Shown here piece by piece: positions 1 through 43,525 of a stretch of 64,000 bases of DNA (positions within the stretch are counted from its first letter, which is position 1; the number at the start of each line of letters is the position of its first letter). The stretch spans positions 3,353,001-3,417,000 of the forward strand of contig OU452229.1 in assembly GCA_911728455.2 (NCBI GenBank). The letters run 5' to 3'. This DNA comes from Marthasterias glacialis. Lineage: Eukaryota > Echinodermata > Asteroidea > Forcipulatida > Asteriidae. The notes under the pieces are model-generated. The model was not told the DNA's origin. It saw only the letters and a list, made by a program, of their open reading frames with translations, and ran no database searches. Made by a program: the position numbers and the translations under genes.

Positions 1-217
1 CACCTCAATTTTACGTTTCATGTTTATGAATAGAGTGTCCTATCTTGGTTTTGTAGTATCTTTGGTTCGATCGATTATGTCAAAATCTCAAAAAAGGAGA
101 TTTTGACATTTATCGAATATTGGTCGTATGATCTTGATAGAATAGCGCCTTACAAATTCTAATTGTTATGTTATGTTATGTTATGTTATGTAGTATAGCT
201 AGTAGGCTAGTACTAAA
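1..217. repeat. Upstream flank with (TATGT)n microsatellite
   Basis: About five TATGT units at 167-191. The stretch 68-100 (around GATCGATTATGTCAAAATC) recurs in the same orientation at 805-838, on the far side of the foldback element at 218-797. No gene seen. Confidence 0.6.
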
Positions 218-797
218 CCCAGTAACTGGGGCGCTGTACTCCTTTTTTGGAGATTTTGACATTTTATCGGTCGTACACGTCAAAATCTTACAAAAGAAGT
301 ACAGCATCCCTGCCACGTCTGCCTGTGCGATAAGTCCTCGGCGTTTGCAGGAATTTTCTGTCAAATCTTCCTGCTGGAAGCCCATGTCAACGACAGGAGC
401 CATGATGGTTGCTGTTCAACGTGCGGGTCGTATTCCTGCACTAGTCTTTTTTGTGTCGCTATGTGCGTGTGTATTCGTTCATCGTGCCGTAGTGTCCGTT
501 GCTGTAGCAACCATCATGGCTCCTGTCATCGCACAGGCAGACGTGAGCGAATCTTCTCCAGACTCTGTCATGTCTGTCTCTGAGTCTAACATGTCTGAAA
601 GTAATGACTGACCAATTATTGAGGGATAAATTTGCCAAACAAAGTCTCGATTCGAAAGTTGATGTCTGGTTTTGGGCCAAGAAGCGGAGGGAGTCCAGCG
701 TATTGGCACAATGTATGGGGCTAGGTAGGCCCTACTCTAAAATGTCAAAATCGAGGAAGTAAAAAAAAAGGGGGAGTACAGCGCCCCAGTTACTGGG
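218..797. repeat. 580-bp foldback (palindromic) element
   Basis: The left end CCCAGTAACTGGGGCGCTGT (218-237) is the exact reverse complement of the right end (778-797). The inverted similarity continues inward through the ATTTTGACATTT tract and again between about 310-410 and 490-550 (for example GCCATGATGGTTGCT at 400 and its complement at 512). It has the architecture of a foldback MITE and encodes no recognisable protein; an open frame across it is a by-product. Confidence 0.8.
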
Positions 798-1100
798 TCA
801 AATACGACCGATAATGTCAAAAGCTCAAAAAGGGAGTTCCTGAGATATTCAGCTCCCCAGTCTACAGAATACTGTGGGTCTAAGTAACGTTACAGCGCCC
901 CAGTTACATAGTCTGCTGCTTGCTGAATGCTGGTTTGCGATGATCGTAGCCCCACTAGTAGTACCATGACTACCACTGTCTGTGGCAAGGATTTTTGACA
1001 TCGGTTGAATCCAAAATCCTTGCCACACTAGTGGGGCTACGATAATCGTAACCACTCCCACTGGTCCCAGCCCTCCCAACGAACGGTCACACACATACAC
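798..1100. repeat. Flank and 106-bp foldback element (941-1046)
   Basis: CGTAGCCCCACTAGT at 945 is exactly complementary to ACTAGTGGGGCTACG at 1027, with inner arms GGCAAGGATTTT and AAAATCCTTGCC. A third partial copy of the CAGCGCCCCAGTTAC end of the 218-797 element occurs at 892-906. Confidence 0.75.
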
Positions 1101-1560
1101 ACAGGATGGAGGGTTACGATCGCAACTTTATGGGAACAAACTGTCCCTACTAATACTATTTTAATACTCACGTCATTGTCCCTGTACAATCAAACCTTGA
1201 TAACAGGCGCTAGACCTGTACTACAGCGGCGGTGACTGCGCACTCTCTTCACAGCATAATTTTATTGTTCCTTTCTCTCTGTCTGACCCATAATAATGTG
1301 AGCACATTTTACGAATTTTGCACAATCTGCAAATATGCCCGTCCGTTGGGTAGTGGCTATAGCTACGGATCGCTGAAAAAATCATATCCTTCAACGTTAT
1401 TGTTGTAGCCAATAGCCATAGCCGTAGCCGAAGTCGCTTGATTCGGACACGGCCAGTTCCAGTCGCTTTACTTTGAGCAAACAAATCCACACGTCAGCTG
1501 CGCAATCCTCAGATTGTGCAGACCATGCTCAACAATAGCTTAACGGTTCAGCGCGCACCC
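1101..1560. repeat. Intergenic, with GGCTAC-type imperfect repeat
   Basis: Around 1350-1445 an imperfect hexamer tract (GGCTATAGCTACGG; CCATAGCCGTAGCCG) resembles tracts at 37390-37620 and 55570-55745, suggesting a shared repeat family. No gene seen. Confidence 0.5.
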
Positions 1561-2030
1561 CGCCCGGCGTAGCCTTTCACCAAGCGTCTGCACAAGCGGG
1601 AGTGGAAGCCACCACTAGCCTTTCATCAAGGCCTTCGTGGCTTAGACCACTAAGTTCTACTGTTCTCTGTCTGCTGCTATGTACCTGCAGGTGTGCCGGT
1701 CCTTGATGTTGAGGCCTGTGACTTTCAGGTCATTGTTGACTCTTTTCAGCCATGGTGCTCTTTGGCCACCTCTAGCCAGCTTGTATTTTCGGACACCCTT
1801 TCCAAAAGCCAATACGCGCACGATTGAGTGCTTTGCCAGTAGAGTGTGTGCTGACTTTCTTCGCTGCAGTTGCTTCACGGCTACACCCAGATGGCTAAGC
1901 CACAAAGGCCTTGACGAAAGGCTAAGCTGCCACTCACGGGCGCTTACATGGTCTCCAGTTCAAGTCGCTTCGCAGCTGCCACGCACGAAGGCCTTGGCGA
2001 AAACCTAGCTCCGCCGTGCCCCGGAGGCTT
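1561..2030. repeat. Inverted-repeat element (foldback)
   Basis: AGCCTTTCATCAAGGCCTTC (from 1617) with CGTGGCTTAG has its near-perfect complement at 1893-1924 (TGGCTAAGCCACAAAGGCCT...). Additional related arms lie at 1569 and 1986. GC-richer than its surroundings. Looks like a MITE or nested pair. Confidence 0.65.
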
Positions 2031-4039
2031 TATCCGCAGTCCGAAATTGCCACAGTCATAATGATTTTCAATAGGGATTTTTTTTCTTCGATTAGATTCC
2101 AAAAAGGGAATCCTTTAAACAAAATTGTTTTTTTTTCGAGGATGGCAATTCTGAACTGCAAAAGAAAGAAAGAAAAAAAAATGCGCACTGGAGCGCCCGT
2201 TCACCTTCAGCTGCCAAATGAGGGCGACATTAATACCCAGCAGACTTTTTTCCCTTCATACTCGGGCTTGTTACATTCTTTGACTAAAGATAAGTAAAAT
2301 AAACAAGAAAATTAACAATAAGAAAGACATTGTTTGTCACAAAATGGCTCAAATGATCATACAGAAGCTTGAGAAGGAAAACAATCAGGCGGCAATAGCG
2401 GATTCTGTGGATGGAAGGAAAGAACTCCGTTGGTGTATATCCGACAAACTCATAAAAATCTGAGCGCTTTCACATTAAAGCTAATCCGTATGAGGCTGGA
2501 TGGGGGCTGATTTGAAATTTCAGTTGGCCCACATTATTGCCGTGAAATAGGCATATGACTAAAGGTTTTAGTCAAGTCGAATCCGCAGGGTGTAAGTTTA
2601 GGACTAAAAACCCATCCCAGTAGGCTCCCCGGCGTCCGGGATTCGAACCGTGTCGCGTCGGTTGAAAGGCGGAAAGAAAACACTGACACCACCCGTGAAA
2701 TGCCAACCTGAGGCTCACTTCGTTCTCTTTTTCTTTACTTTTTAAAAATTCGGGCCTACTCAACGTTGGGGCCAATGGTTTTCCACTTCGGGGGAGGGGA
2801 TTCCTATGCTTGGCAACCCACACCGCCCACCCCCCCCCCAAAAAAACAAAAAAAACAAAAAACAAACAAACAAAAAACAAACAAACAAACAAACAAAACA
2901 TGGGGGATCAGGAGAGGGATTCCCGCATATCGCCTTCAACCATAGTTCGAAGTACCAACACTTCTAAGCCGGTGTCATAGGGTATATTATTCTGTCCTCC
3001 GGGTGTCCACCATACGATAAATTAACGTGGACTGGAGGAGTTTATTCAAAAGAGGGCGCTATCAGAAAGAGTTAGTACACAATTCGCCGTATGCTCGGAC
3101 AGAATCTCCTTCCACACCGGCACAGCACTGATGGATACATTTTTTTTTTACTGGCAGGATTGTGACTCATTTGTTTTTGATTAAATCATTGCATTGGATT
3201 GACGTAAAACTGCATTATGTTGCAAGACGCGTATTCACCGTATTTGTCTCACTACTGCCACCCTCACAATCATTCTCAAGTGAGGGAGATTTCTCATCAG
3301 CCATCTTTTTTTAAACTCATTACATACCGATATTATCAATAACATTTAAACTTAGATTGCTTCATTGCGGAGACTGGCATTCGCTTTCACAACAGAAATT
3401 GTTTAAGTACGGAGCCAACGGTTGATTTGGATGAGCTTGCTGCGCCATTTTATAAAAGATCAACGGTCCGCCATTTTGTAGAACCTGAATGTTTGACTCC
3501 ACAAAGTGTGGCGCGGACGTTCCACTGGTTGCATTTACGAGAGGCAAATATTGATGTTTTTCAATCACTACTCACTAATTACAACACAACGGAGGTGTTA
3601 AACTGCACATGACATCTCTTAAAAAGGAGTAAGGAGCAAGTTCCAAACGGGAGATTTTAAGGCCCTTTAATGTATCAATATGCTCATTGTCTTCTAGAAA
3701 AAACAAACAAAACCGATTCTTTAATAGTATGTCTATTTCGTTGGCTTTGCAATCCCGTCCACGATTATACCGATCTCTTTATTGCATACTAGTAATATTG
3801 TCTTCATTGGGAAAATGCCTTCAAATCAGTTTTAAATCCAAAAGTTTAAATTGTTCTACGGATGCAACTGCATGTGTATGAAGAATCAAATTGGTATTGT
3901 ATTTTCATTTCTTTTAAAAAACAAAAGTAGGCCTATTGAAAACCGATGAAGAAGACATCCGACTGCTACTATGTTAATGTCGTACAAAACATAACATCAA
4001 GCAATACAACGTTTGGAAATCACACATTTTGAGAAAAAG
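2031..4039. other. Intergenic DNA, no gene seen
   Basis: Holds a tRNA-like T-arm relic in antisense (GGGATTCGAACCG near 2638), a C/A/CAAA-rich low-complexity tract (2828-2900) and an imperfect inverted repeat around 3463-3522 beginning GGTCCGCCATTTTGTAGAAC, related to one at 52480. The 5' non-coding exon(s) of SMAD4 could lie anywhere here or further upstream. Confidence 0.5.
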
Positions 4040-4938
4040 TGCCGGATTGCGCCAGTGGAACAGTACGTTTGCCATTGCCAACCAAAGGTAATTTCAAATT
4101 ATCGAAGTATCCACACGGCTATGCCGGCACAAATATATTTTGCTGAAATTGTGCCTTAAGTATGTACGGCAATGTTTCCACATTCATATTTGTGTCCTAT
4201 TCGTGAATGGGTGGCAATAGCTCAATGCCAAGTTCGAACAATGAGGGTTTTGTAGACTCCATCAAGTCGCTCGTTTTGTTTATTTTGTCCATGCCCATTC
4301 ATCAAGTATCATGGAGGTTTGTATAGAGGTTACTGTGATCATGGTAATTTCTACCTCCATGCTGTGATTATTTGTTTATAAAGTATTATTAGTGTGATGT
4401 CCAGTCATTATTTTTTGTTATTTTTATGCAAGGATTGTAAAATTATGGGGTATGAGGTCAAATCACGAGGTAAAAAAACAACACAAAAAACAAAAAATGG
4501 CGCTGATCGGCCGCATCTTTAAAAAGTTATGGGCGTCAATATCGAAAGGGAGCACATTTAATATAGGATTAATGATTATATCTCGAATACTGATATAAAA
4601 AAATTGTAATCGCTGAAAATCACGACATAATTCTTTCTGGATTAGAGCTGTACAAGAACTGTCACCGTAACAACCTGGTAACAACTAAGACGATGATGAC
4701 GAGACAGTCAAACTATATAATCAAATTCAAATAATGACTTCAATAATCAGAGAAAGAAAAACTAAACTATACCCCCAAATTATTTTAACTATATAGCAAA
4801 ATGTTACAAATAATGTTTCGTTCAGAACAAAAAAAGTAAAAAAAAATGCCGGATTGCGCCAGTGGTACGGGTTTTACAACATAGTAAACTGACTATCATT
4901 AGTTAAAGCGAAGTAACCACTTAGCTAGGCCGGCACAA
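4040..4938 (-). repeat. Two ~90-bp related tRNA-like/short inverted-end elements
   Basis: Both copies (about 4045-4135 and 4848-4937) read, on the minus strand, TGCCGG...CACTGGCGCAATCCGGCA. Their 6-nt complementary ends could form a stem. The second has a box-A-like TAGCTAAGTGG and is followed by a T run, like a Pol III terminator. Box B is poor. Probably degenerate SINEs; real tRNA genes are unlikely. Confidence 0.4.
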
Positions 4939-7900
4939 TTAAACTGCAGTGAATTTAAGGTACATATAGTTTTCTTCTTGTGATTGTGCAATCACTTGCC
5001 CATTCGTGAATTGGCAACCAATCGATCCGTAACAATCTTTTAGACAGTCAACCACAAATTGGCCTTTGTCTATCTGCATTATCATCATACCACAGGAAAG
5101 GCGCCGCGGCCGGTACAAGAATAACGAAAACCACCCCTTCGCCAACAAGTTTGTCAAAGTCAATGCCCTTTAGTTCTCTCTCTCAAGAACTCGTTGCTCT
5201 ATGCTTTGGACTATCCCTGAATCGGGCTGAACATTAGCACCCGGCGATTCCGAAATGGGCGTTGTTGTGTTTTTGTAGACTCATTCCAACCGTTTGCAAA
5301 TGGGCAAGTTGCTGATTATTCGCAGTTGGTAAAAAAAAAATTGAGGGACTGATTTGACAACGATTCTGGTTGGATAACCAGTGCGTGAGTCATGTTTGTT
5401 CAATGAAACAACCTCTTTGATTGGCCGCCAACCTATCGCGGTTTTCTGTGTAGTACGATCTTGGGCTAGGGACACTCGACTCATGACAGTCACAAACGCC
5501 TGCTTGCATCCCTCCTCGTCGTCCCCGTGGGTTCGGCACACTTCAGTTATTGGATGAGGAATGGACTGATGTTCCTGCACATCTCAAATTTTCCAACGTG
5601 GAATGGCTTCATAATGTGATATTTGTTGAGTTTCTTGTGTGAGGTTTTTGCATTTGTACTAGATATTTTGTTATTGGATTTTGATGTTGAACAAGCTAGC
5701 TGGATGAAGAAGGCTGGTTGAAGTAGTCGAAATTTATTTGGTAAGTTTACTAACTGATTAACCCATAACGCCAAAAAACTTAGACTTCGGGGGGTGCTGG
5801 GGGGAGGGGGTCATACTTATTTTGTAATGAGTGTGGAGGTATGCTATGCAGTGCTCCGTGAGTTGGGAACAAGAGCATGTTCATCATTCATGCTATCAAA
5901 GTTTTGTGCTAAAGGAGAAAAACAACCGACGTGGCATGTTAACTTTATTATGATTTTGGGAATTTAGGTTGTTTTGTTTTTTTACCTTTTTGGCAACGTT
6001 TTCTTTAATGTTTCCAAGACCTTATGTCCAAGACCTCATGTCTAAATAGACCTTATGTGTTCGCCGACATCTTTGAGGTCAAATGCAGCGTCGAATGTGT
6101 GTTGTGTAGTCTGTTTTGATCTCGGGGCGAGGGCGCCGTTTCACAGACATGGCTCATTTTTTAGTAACCTCATAGGAGTCATACACAAAAAAGTCTATTG
6201 ACAGATTGACATTTGAAGTATTGAGAGAAAAAATGTTGAAAAAAATTGTCAATAACACATGGTCTGCTATGTCGTAGCTCTTTAAATTAAATGGGAATAG
6301 AGGCATGACCATAAACAAAGAGTTACTACCTAGTACTATGAACGATTATTGTCTGATCGTTGCCATGCCCCATATTCCCCATAAACATGAAAAAACAATA
6401 CCAATATGCCAGAGGACTACATACCTCTGCTTAGCATGCTTGGCCCTACGCCGACATACCATCAGGGGCTCTGGTGACATTTCTTCAAATTGAAACTCAC
6501 GTTTTTTTCACATTTTCCCACCATGTTCACTTACCCATTGCCTAATTGTGGTGAGTACATTAAAACGATTTTGTATATAAGCTCATGTAGATGTAATTTT
6601 ATGAAGAATCTCTGAGCTGACAATACATGTTTGAACCGAAATCGTTTGAACATCGAATCTGCCATGATGTTTGCTGATGATGCACATAAGCGCTGATTTG
6701 CTGAACAGCAGCATTGCCAACCAAGTCTTTGGTGTCGCTGACAGCAGTGCGTTGTTTTATTGCAAACTGTTGGTATCGTGTTGCATTTCGTGTACAACCG
6801 TGTACCAGTGGCTGATCAGCATGGTCACATGTTCAGCATGCCAGAATTCCCATTGACCCAAAATTCCCATATTTTGACCCGATGCTAGCTTGTGCCTGGG
6901 GAGAACCCTGCCTCCACACCATTGCAACCGTTTTGTTCTCGATCACTTTTCTCTTGTAATACATTTTCATCATAATTTACCGTTAATTTACCCTTAATAA
7001 TTGTCTTATATGATGTATCACAATTTACCGTTAATTTACTGTCTTATATTGTATCACTGCAACTGTATGAATCTAGGCTGTGATGTACAAATAAAGTGAA
7101 TTGAAGAGAAATTGAGGTTTGCAAGTGAGTGATTAGTTCTGAGAAGTGCTGGATGTTTACTAGATGTTTTGAACAGCATGCTCTGTCCTGTTGATGGACA
7201 GAGCATACTGTTGGAAGTATCTGAAAACCTCTGTCTAATTCACGCACAAAGAGTTCATGACTGAAGACTGTTAGGCTTCATGGTTGTTTCTTATGAAGTC
7301 TCAACTTGGCTGTGATTAATTAAGTAGCTTGTTATGTTATTTGTGAGACAGGATTCTACATGTACATGTACACATATGCACCTGTCACCAAAGTGTAGCC
7401 ACTTTGCCAATAGCTGCATCTGTTGAAGCAAGGTAGTTGTCAGCAAAAGTAACATCTGCTCTAGATCGGCAAGACAACTGCTCTAGATTGGCAAAGGTCT
7501 TGGGTTCGACTTCGAATCCCACTTAAGGAATATGCCTGTGGACTTTGTTCACAGGAATCGGGGAAAGTACTGAGTTAACAGTGCTGTAACACACACCGGT
7601 GTATGGGTGAAACACGTTTCACACAAATAATACTATTTGTAAATATCCGATGCAAATTTAACATCTGTTTAAAAGTAACATTGTTGTTTCTTTGTCACTG
7701 CAAATTTGACTTTCATCTTGCTCATGCAGTCCTCAATCCAACAGAAATAAACAAAACATGCAGTGGATTTTTATGGGCTGGGGATGGATTTAGTGCAATT
7801 TATAGATGACTTCACGTAAGGCCTACGATATTTGAGTAGAACTGCCCATACAGTAGCTTAAATTTTATGTTCACTTAGAGATTTTTTTTAACACCCACAA

Positions 7901-7998
7901 CGATGAAGTACATTTGTTTTAATGCTCTCTGTAGCGCTTATAAGCAGCTTGGGTTTGTATGCTTCCCAGGGAGTTGAGAAAGTTTAAGGAATAGACCG
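4939..7998. other. Intergenic DNA upstream of SMAD4
   Basis: Two neighbouring minus-strand open frames (5163-4939, with a Cys-containing CLKDCYGSIGC segment, and 5580-5281) have no family I recognise and no clear splice partners. A SINE-like relic with GGGTTCGACTTCGAATCCC lies at 7501. A short stretch at 7943-7990 resembles the tail of the tRNA-Leu SINE at 56790-56840. No supported gene. Confidence 0.4.
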
Positions 7999-8112
7999 AT
8001 CCATTAAGCCCCGCCCTTGCTGTTTTGACCAATCACAGACGTGATTATGCAACCAAAAGTCCAACAAACATGTTAGTCGTTATGCATGCACAGTGGGTGG
8101 GACTTAATGGAT
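7999..8112. repeat. 114-bp element with inverted ends, 80 bp before SMAD4 exon 1
   Basis: Left end ATCCATTAAGCCCCGCCC, right end GGGTGGGACTTAATGGAT: imperfect terminal inverted repeats of 18 nt. It contains CCAATCA and a TTATGCA motif. Looks like a small MITE. Confidence 0.6.
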
Positions 8113-8170
8113 ATGCCTAATGAATATGAATAATATTGTTCTAAAATGGATAAGAATTGGGGGGATATAA

Positions 8171-41244
<33,074 letters not shown>

Positions 41245-43190
41245 AGACCTTGAAGGTTTTTTTTTTAAAAAGTGGCCGGACCCTCTCCAGAAACGAGAGG
41301 AAAAAAAATAAATAAAAAAATAACTTTGTACAAAGTGCTGCAAGTCGTGTTGTGTAGAATTTAGAGATACTGTGTCAAAAGAGTCGAGGGAAGAAGAGTC
41401 GTGTTGAATGAATCTTAGGATGGATGTGTTTTTTTTTCATATCAGGTGTGTTCAGTCGGCTGAGGGATAGAGCCTTCAAAGTTCATAACCCTCATCTCAC
41501 GTCACTGAGCTTTGATGATTCAGGTGCTAAACTCATGTTGGTATCGAAAGAAGAAATGTCCTAACTCGTGAAGTTCCTCAAATGGGTAGTCAGTGGACTT
41601 GGATCGGTGCTGGACTCCAAACAAAAACTCACAGTCTGAAATCCGTACCTGGGAAGGACATTCAAATGTGGAAAGTTTCAGCAGTACACTGTAAGTTCTG
41701 TCCACTGGTTTGTTTTCCGGTTTGTATTCCAATCAGGGAGCTTTACTTGTCATCAGGAGAACGTTCGACTCTTGTAAACTAGAACTTCTAGTGGAACGAA
41801 ACATATCTTGACAACACACGAGTTGCAGGCTCTTATAGGAGTGTTTATCTCACTGTCTAAAAAAACTGTTATTGACCGTTTGAAAGCGGCCTTCGTGGTG
41901 GAACTTTTTGCAGCCTGGCATGAACTGTTAAATTCTAAGCAAAAACACAGCAAAAGTTTGATAAAAAACTGGGATGTTTCCTGATTTGGTGAGGAACCTT
42001 GGAAGGGGGTCTGTGAGGCTTTCAAAGGACGAACTTTGGAGTGACCCCTGGAAAGAAACCAAACTACATGTAGACTGAGTTTATGTGCTCGTTATGGTTG
42101 GAACTGTTGAACGTTGTAAAGCAGAATCCCCCCCCCCCCCCCTCCACAAACAAAATGGTGATGAAACAATTTCGGCCACTCTCACTTCACAAAAGATGCT
42201 GGATCACATTGAGGTAGTTCAGACATCAATCAGGATCGTGTGTTTGTATTGGATTGAAGGTACCAGCCTCACATTGGTTTACTTCCATTGAGATTGACTT
42301 CTGACCTTTCGCCTTATGGTAAAGGTTTGACATCCTCACCAGCTACATGTACACCTACTTGCTGGTGATGAATTTCAGATTTCAGTAATATGGTGTAGCG
42401 TCAGTGCTACTGAGGAATTCTCTTGACCCGTTAATGTGGACTTTGACAGGAAGAAGTCAGGGGACCAGGGGGATAATCTGCCTATTCATTTGTTGTTGTT
42501 TGCCGTGGGACGCCAGCTACTCCACTTGGATACCAGTCAAATAAGAAACCAGTCATTGGAGAGTAAGCGACATGTAATTCTCCGGATGTCTAGGGTTGCA
42601 TTCTGCTTAAGCAAATGTTGGAGAAGTTTGCAAACAGATTTGAGCATAACGTCGGCAACAGTCGGCGAGGGAGTTTTTGAAGTTTTCGCAGATGGTGTCA
42701 ATCTGCTCGCTGCTGCAACTCACTGCCCTGCCATGTTGACATGGAACAGTGCGCAAACGTTTGGTTCCACTTGAAGGATGCAAACACTTTTCTGAAGTTT
42801 TTTGCGCAAGCGGAACACACCTCCTGGAGACCGACAGGCTGCCTTTAGAAATCCAAGATACCCTTCGCCAGATACCAGTCAAGTAATCAGCAGATTTATG
42901 ATTGGTAACCAGTCAAAGTTTCACATTATATGTTGGTTGATGTCAGTGTTTTTGTGCTTTAATACTTAAATTTGCAGTTAATATCCCTGTCACCCTATAG
43001 TTCTTAACTCAAATTTCATAAAACTGTTTAGTAGGAAATCTGGCTGCTAAGCAGAAAGCTAGTAGGGAACCCATGCAAAAGGAACAGACTTTTGGTTGAA
43101 TAAACATTTCAGTGCTTATTAATTGGCTTTTTACTCTACACTAATTTGTGATAAGCTATGTATACTTGGTGCTTCCTGAGTCACGCAGAA
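41245..43190 (+). other. Probable SMAD4 3' UTR and downstream DNA
   Basis: No coding potential recognised. C run at 42129-42142. Candidate AATAAA at 41307, 41311 and 43099. UTR extent cannot be fixed from sequence. Confidence 0.45.
41307..41316 (+). promoter_or_regulatory. Possible proximal polyadenylation signals of SMAD4
   Basis: Two overlapping AATAAA hexamers sit 63-72 bases after the stop in an A-rich tract, so they may be fortuitous. SMAD4 usually has a long 3' UTR, and another AATAAA at 43099-43104 is an alternative. Nothing in the sequence decides between them. Confidence 0.3.
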
Positions 43191-43525
43191 AAAAGGCAAA
43201 ACACACAGGCATACCACTCAAGTGGGATTCGAACCCACGACCCCATGCATTCTGGAGCAGATTATCTTAAATAACTACTTGATCACCAAGCTTGCCTGGT
43301 GATGAGAGGTCAGTTCGAATCCTGTAATTAGCAGGTGGTACTGCGAACAATTTAACAGATGTAATCATTTGTTTTGGGGATAAAGAACAAGAATTGTTTT
43401 TTCCCAACATCAATGTTTGATAAGCACTGTATACTCAGCGCTTTCCCGGGTCCTGTGGGGAAAAAAAAATCCACGGGCATACAACTTTGGTGGGATTCGA
43501 ACCCACGACGAAAATTTCACTGAAT
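43191..43525 (-). repeat. Two antisense tRNA-like SINE fragments
   Basis: GTGGGATTCGAACCCACGAC occurs at 43225 and 43491; each is the complement of a perfect tRNA T-arm. Both are followed by similar CAGGCATACCACT / GGGCATACAACT contexts. A tandem or repeatedly inserted tRNA-derived SINE. Confidence 0.6.

Noticed and set aside
168..611. 147-codon plus-strand frame at the window start
   Set aside because: It lies within the 580-bp palindrome; the opposite strand has matching frames from the inverted arm.
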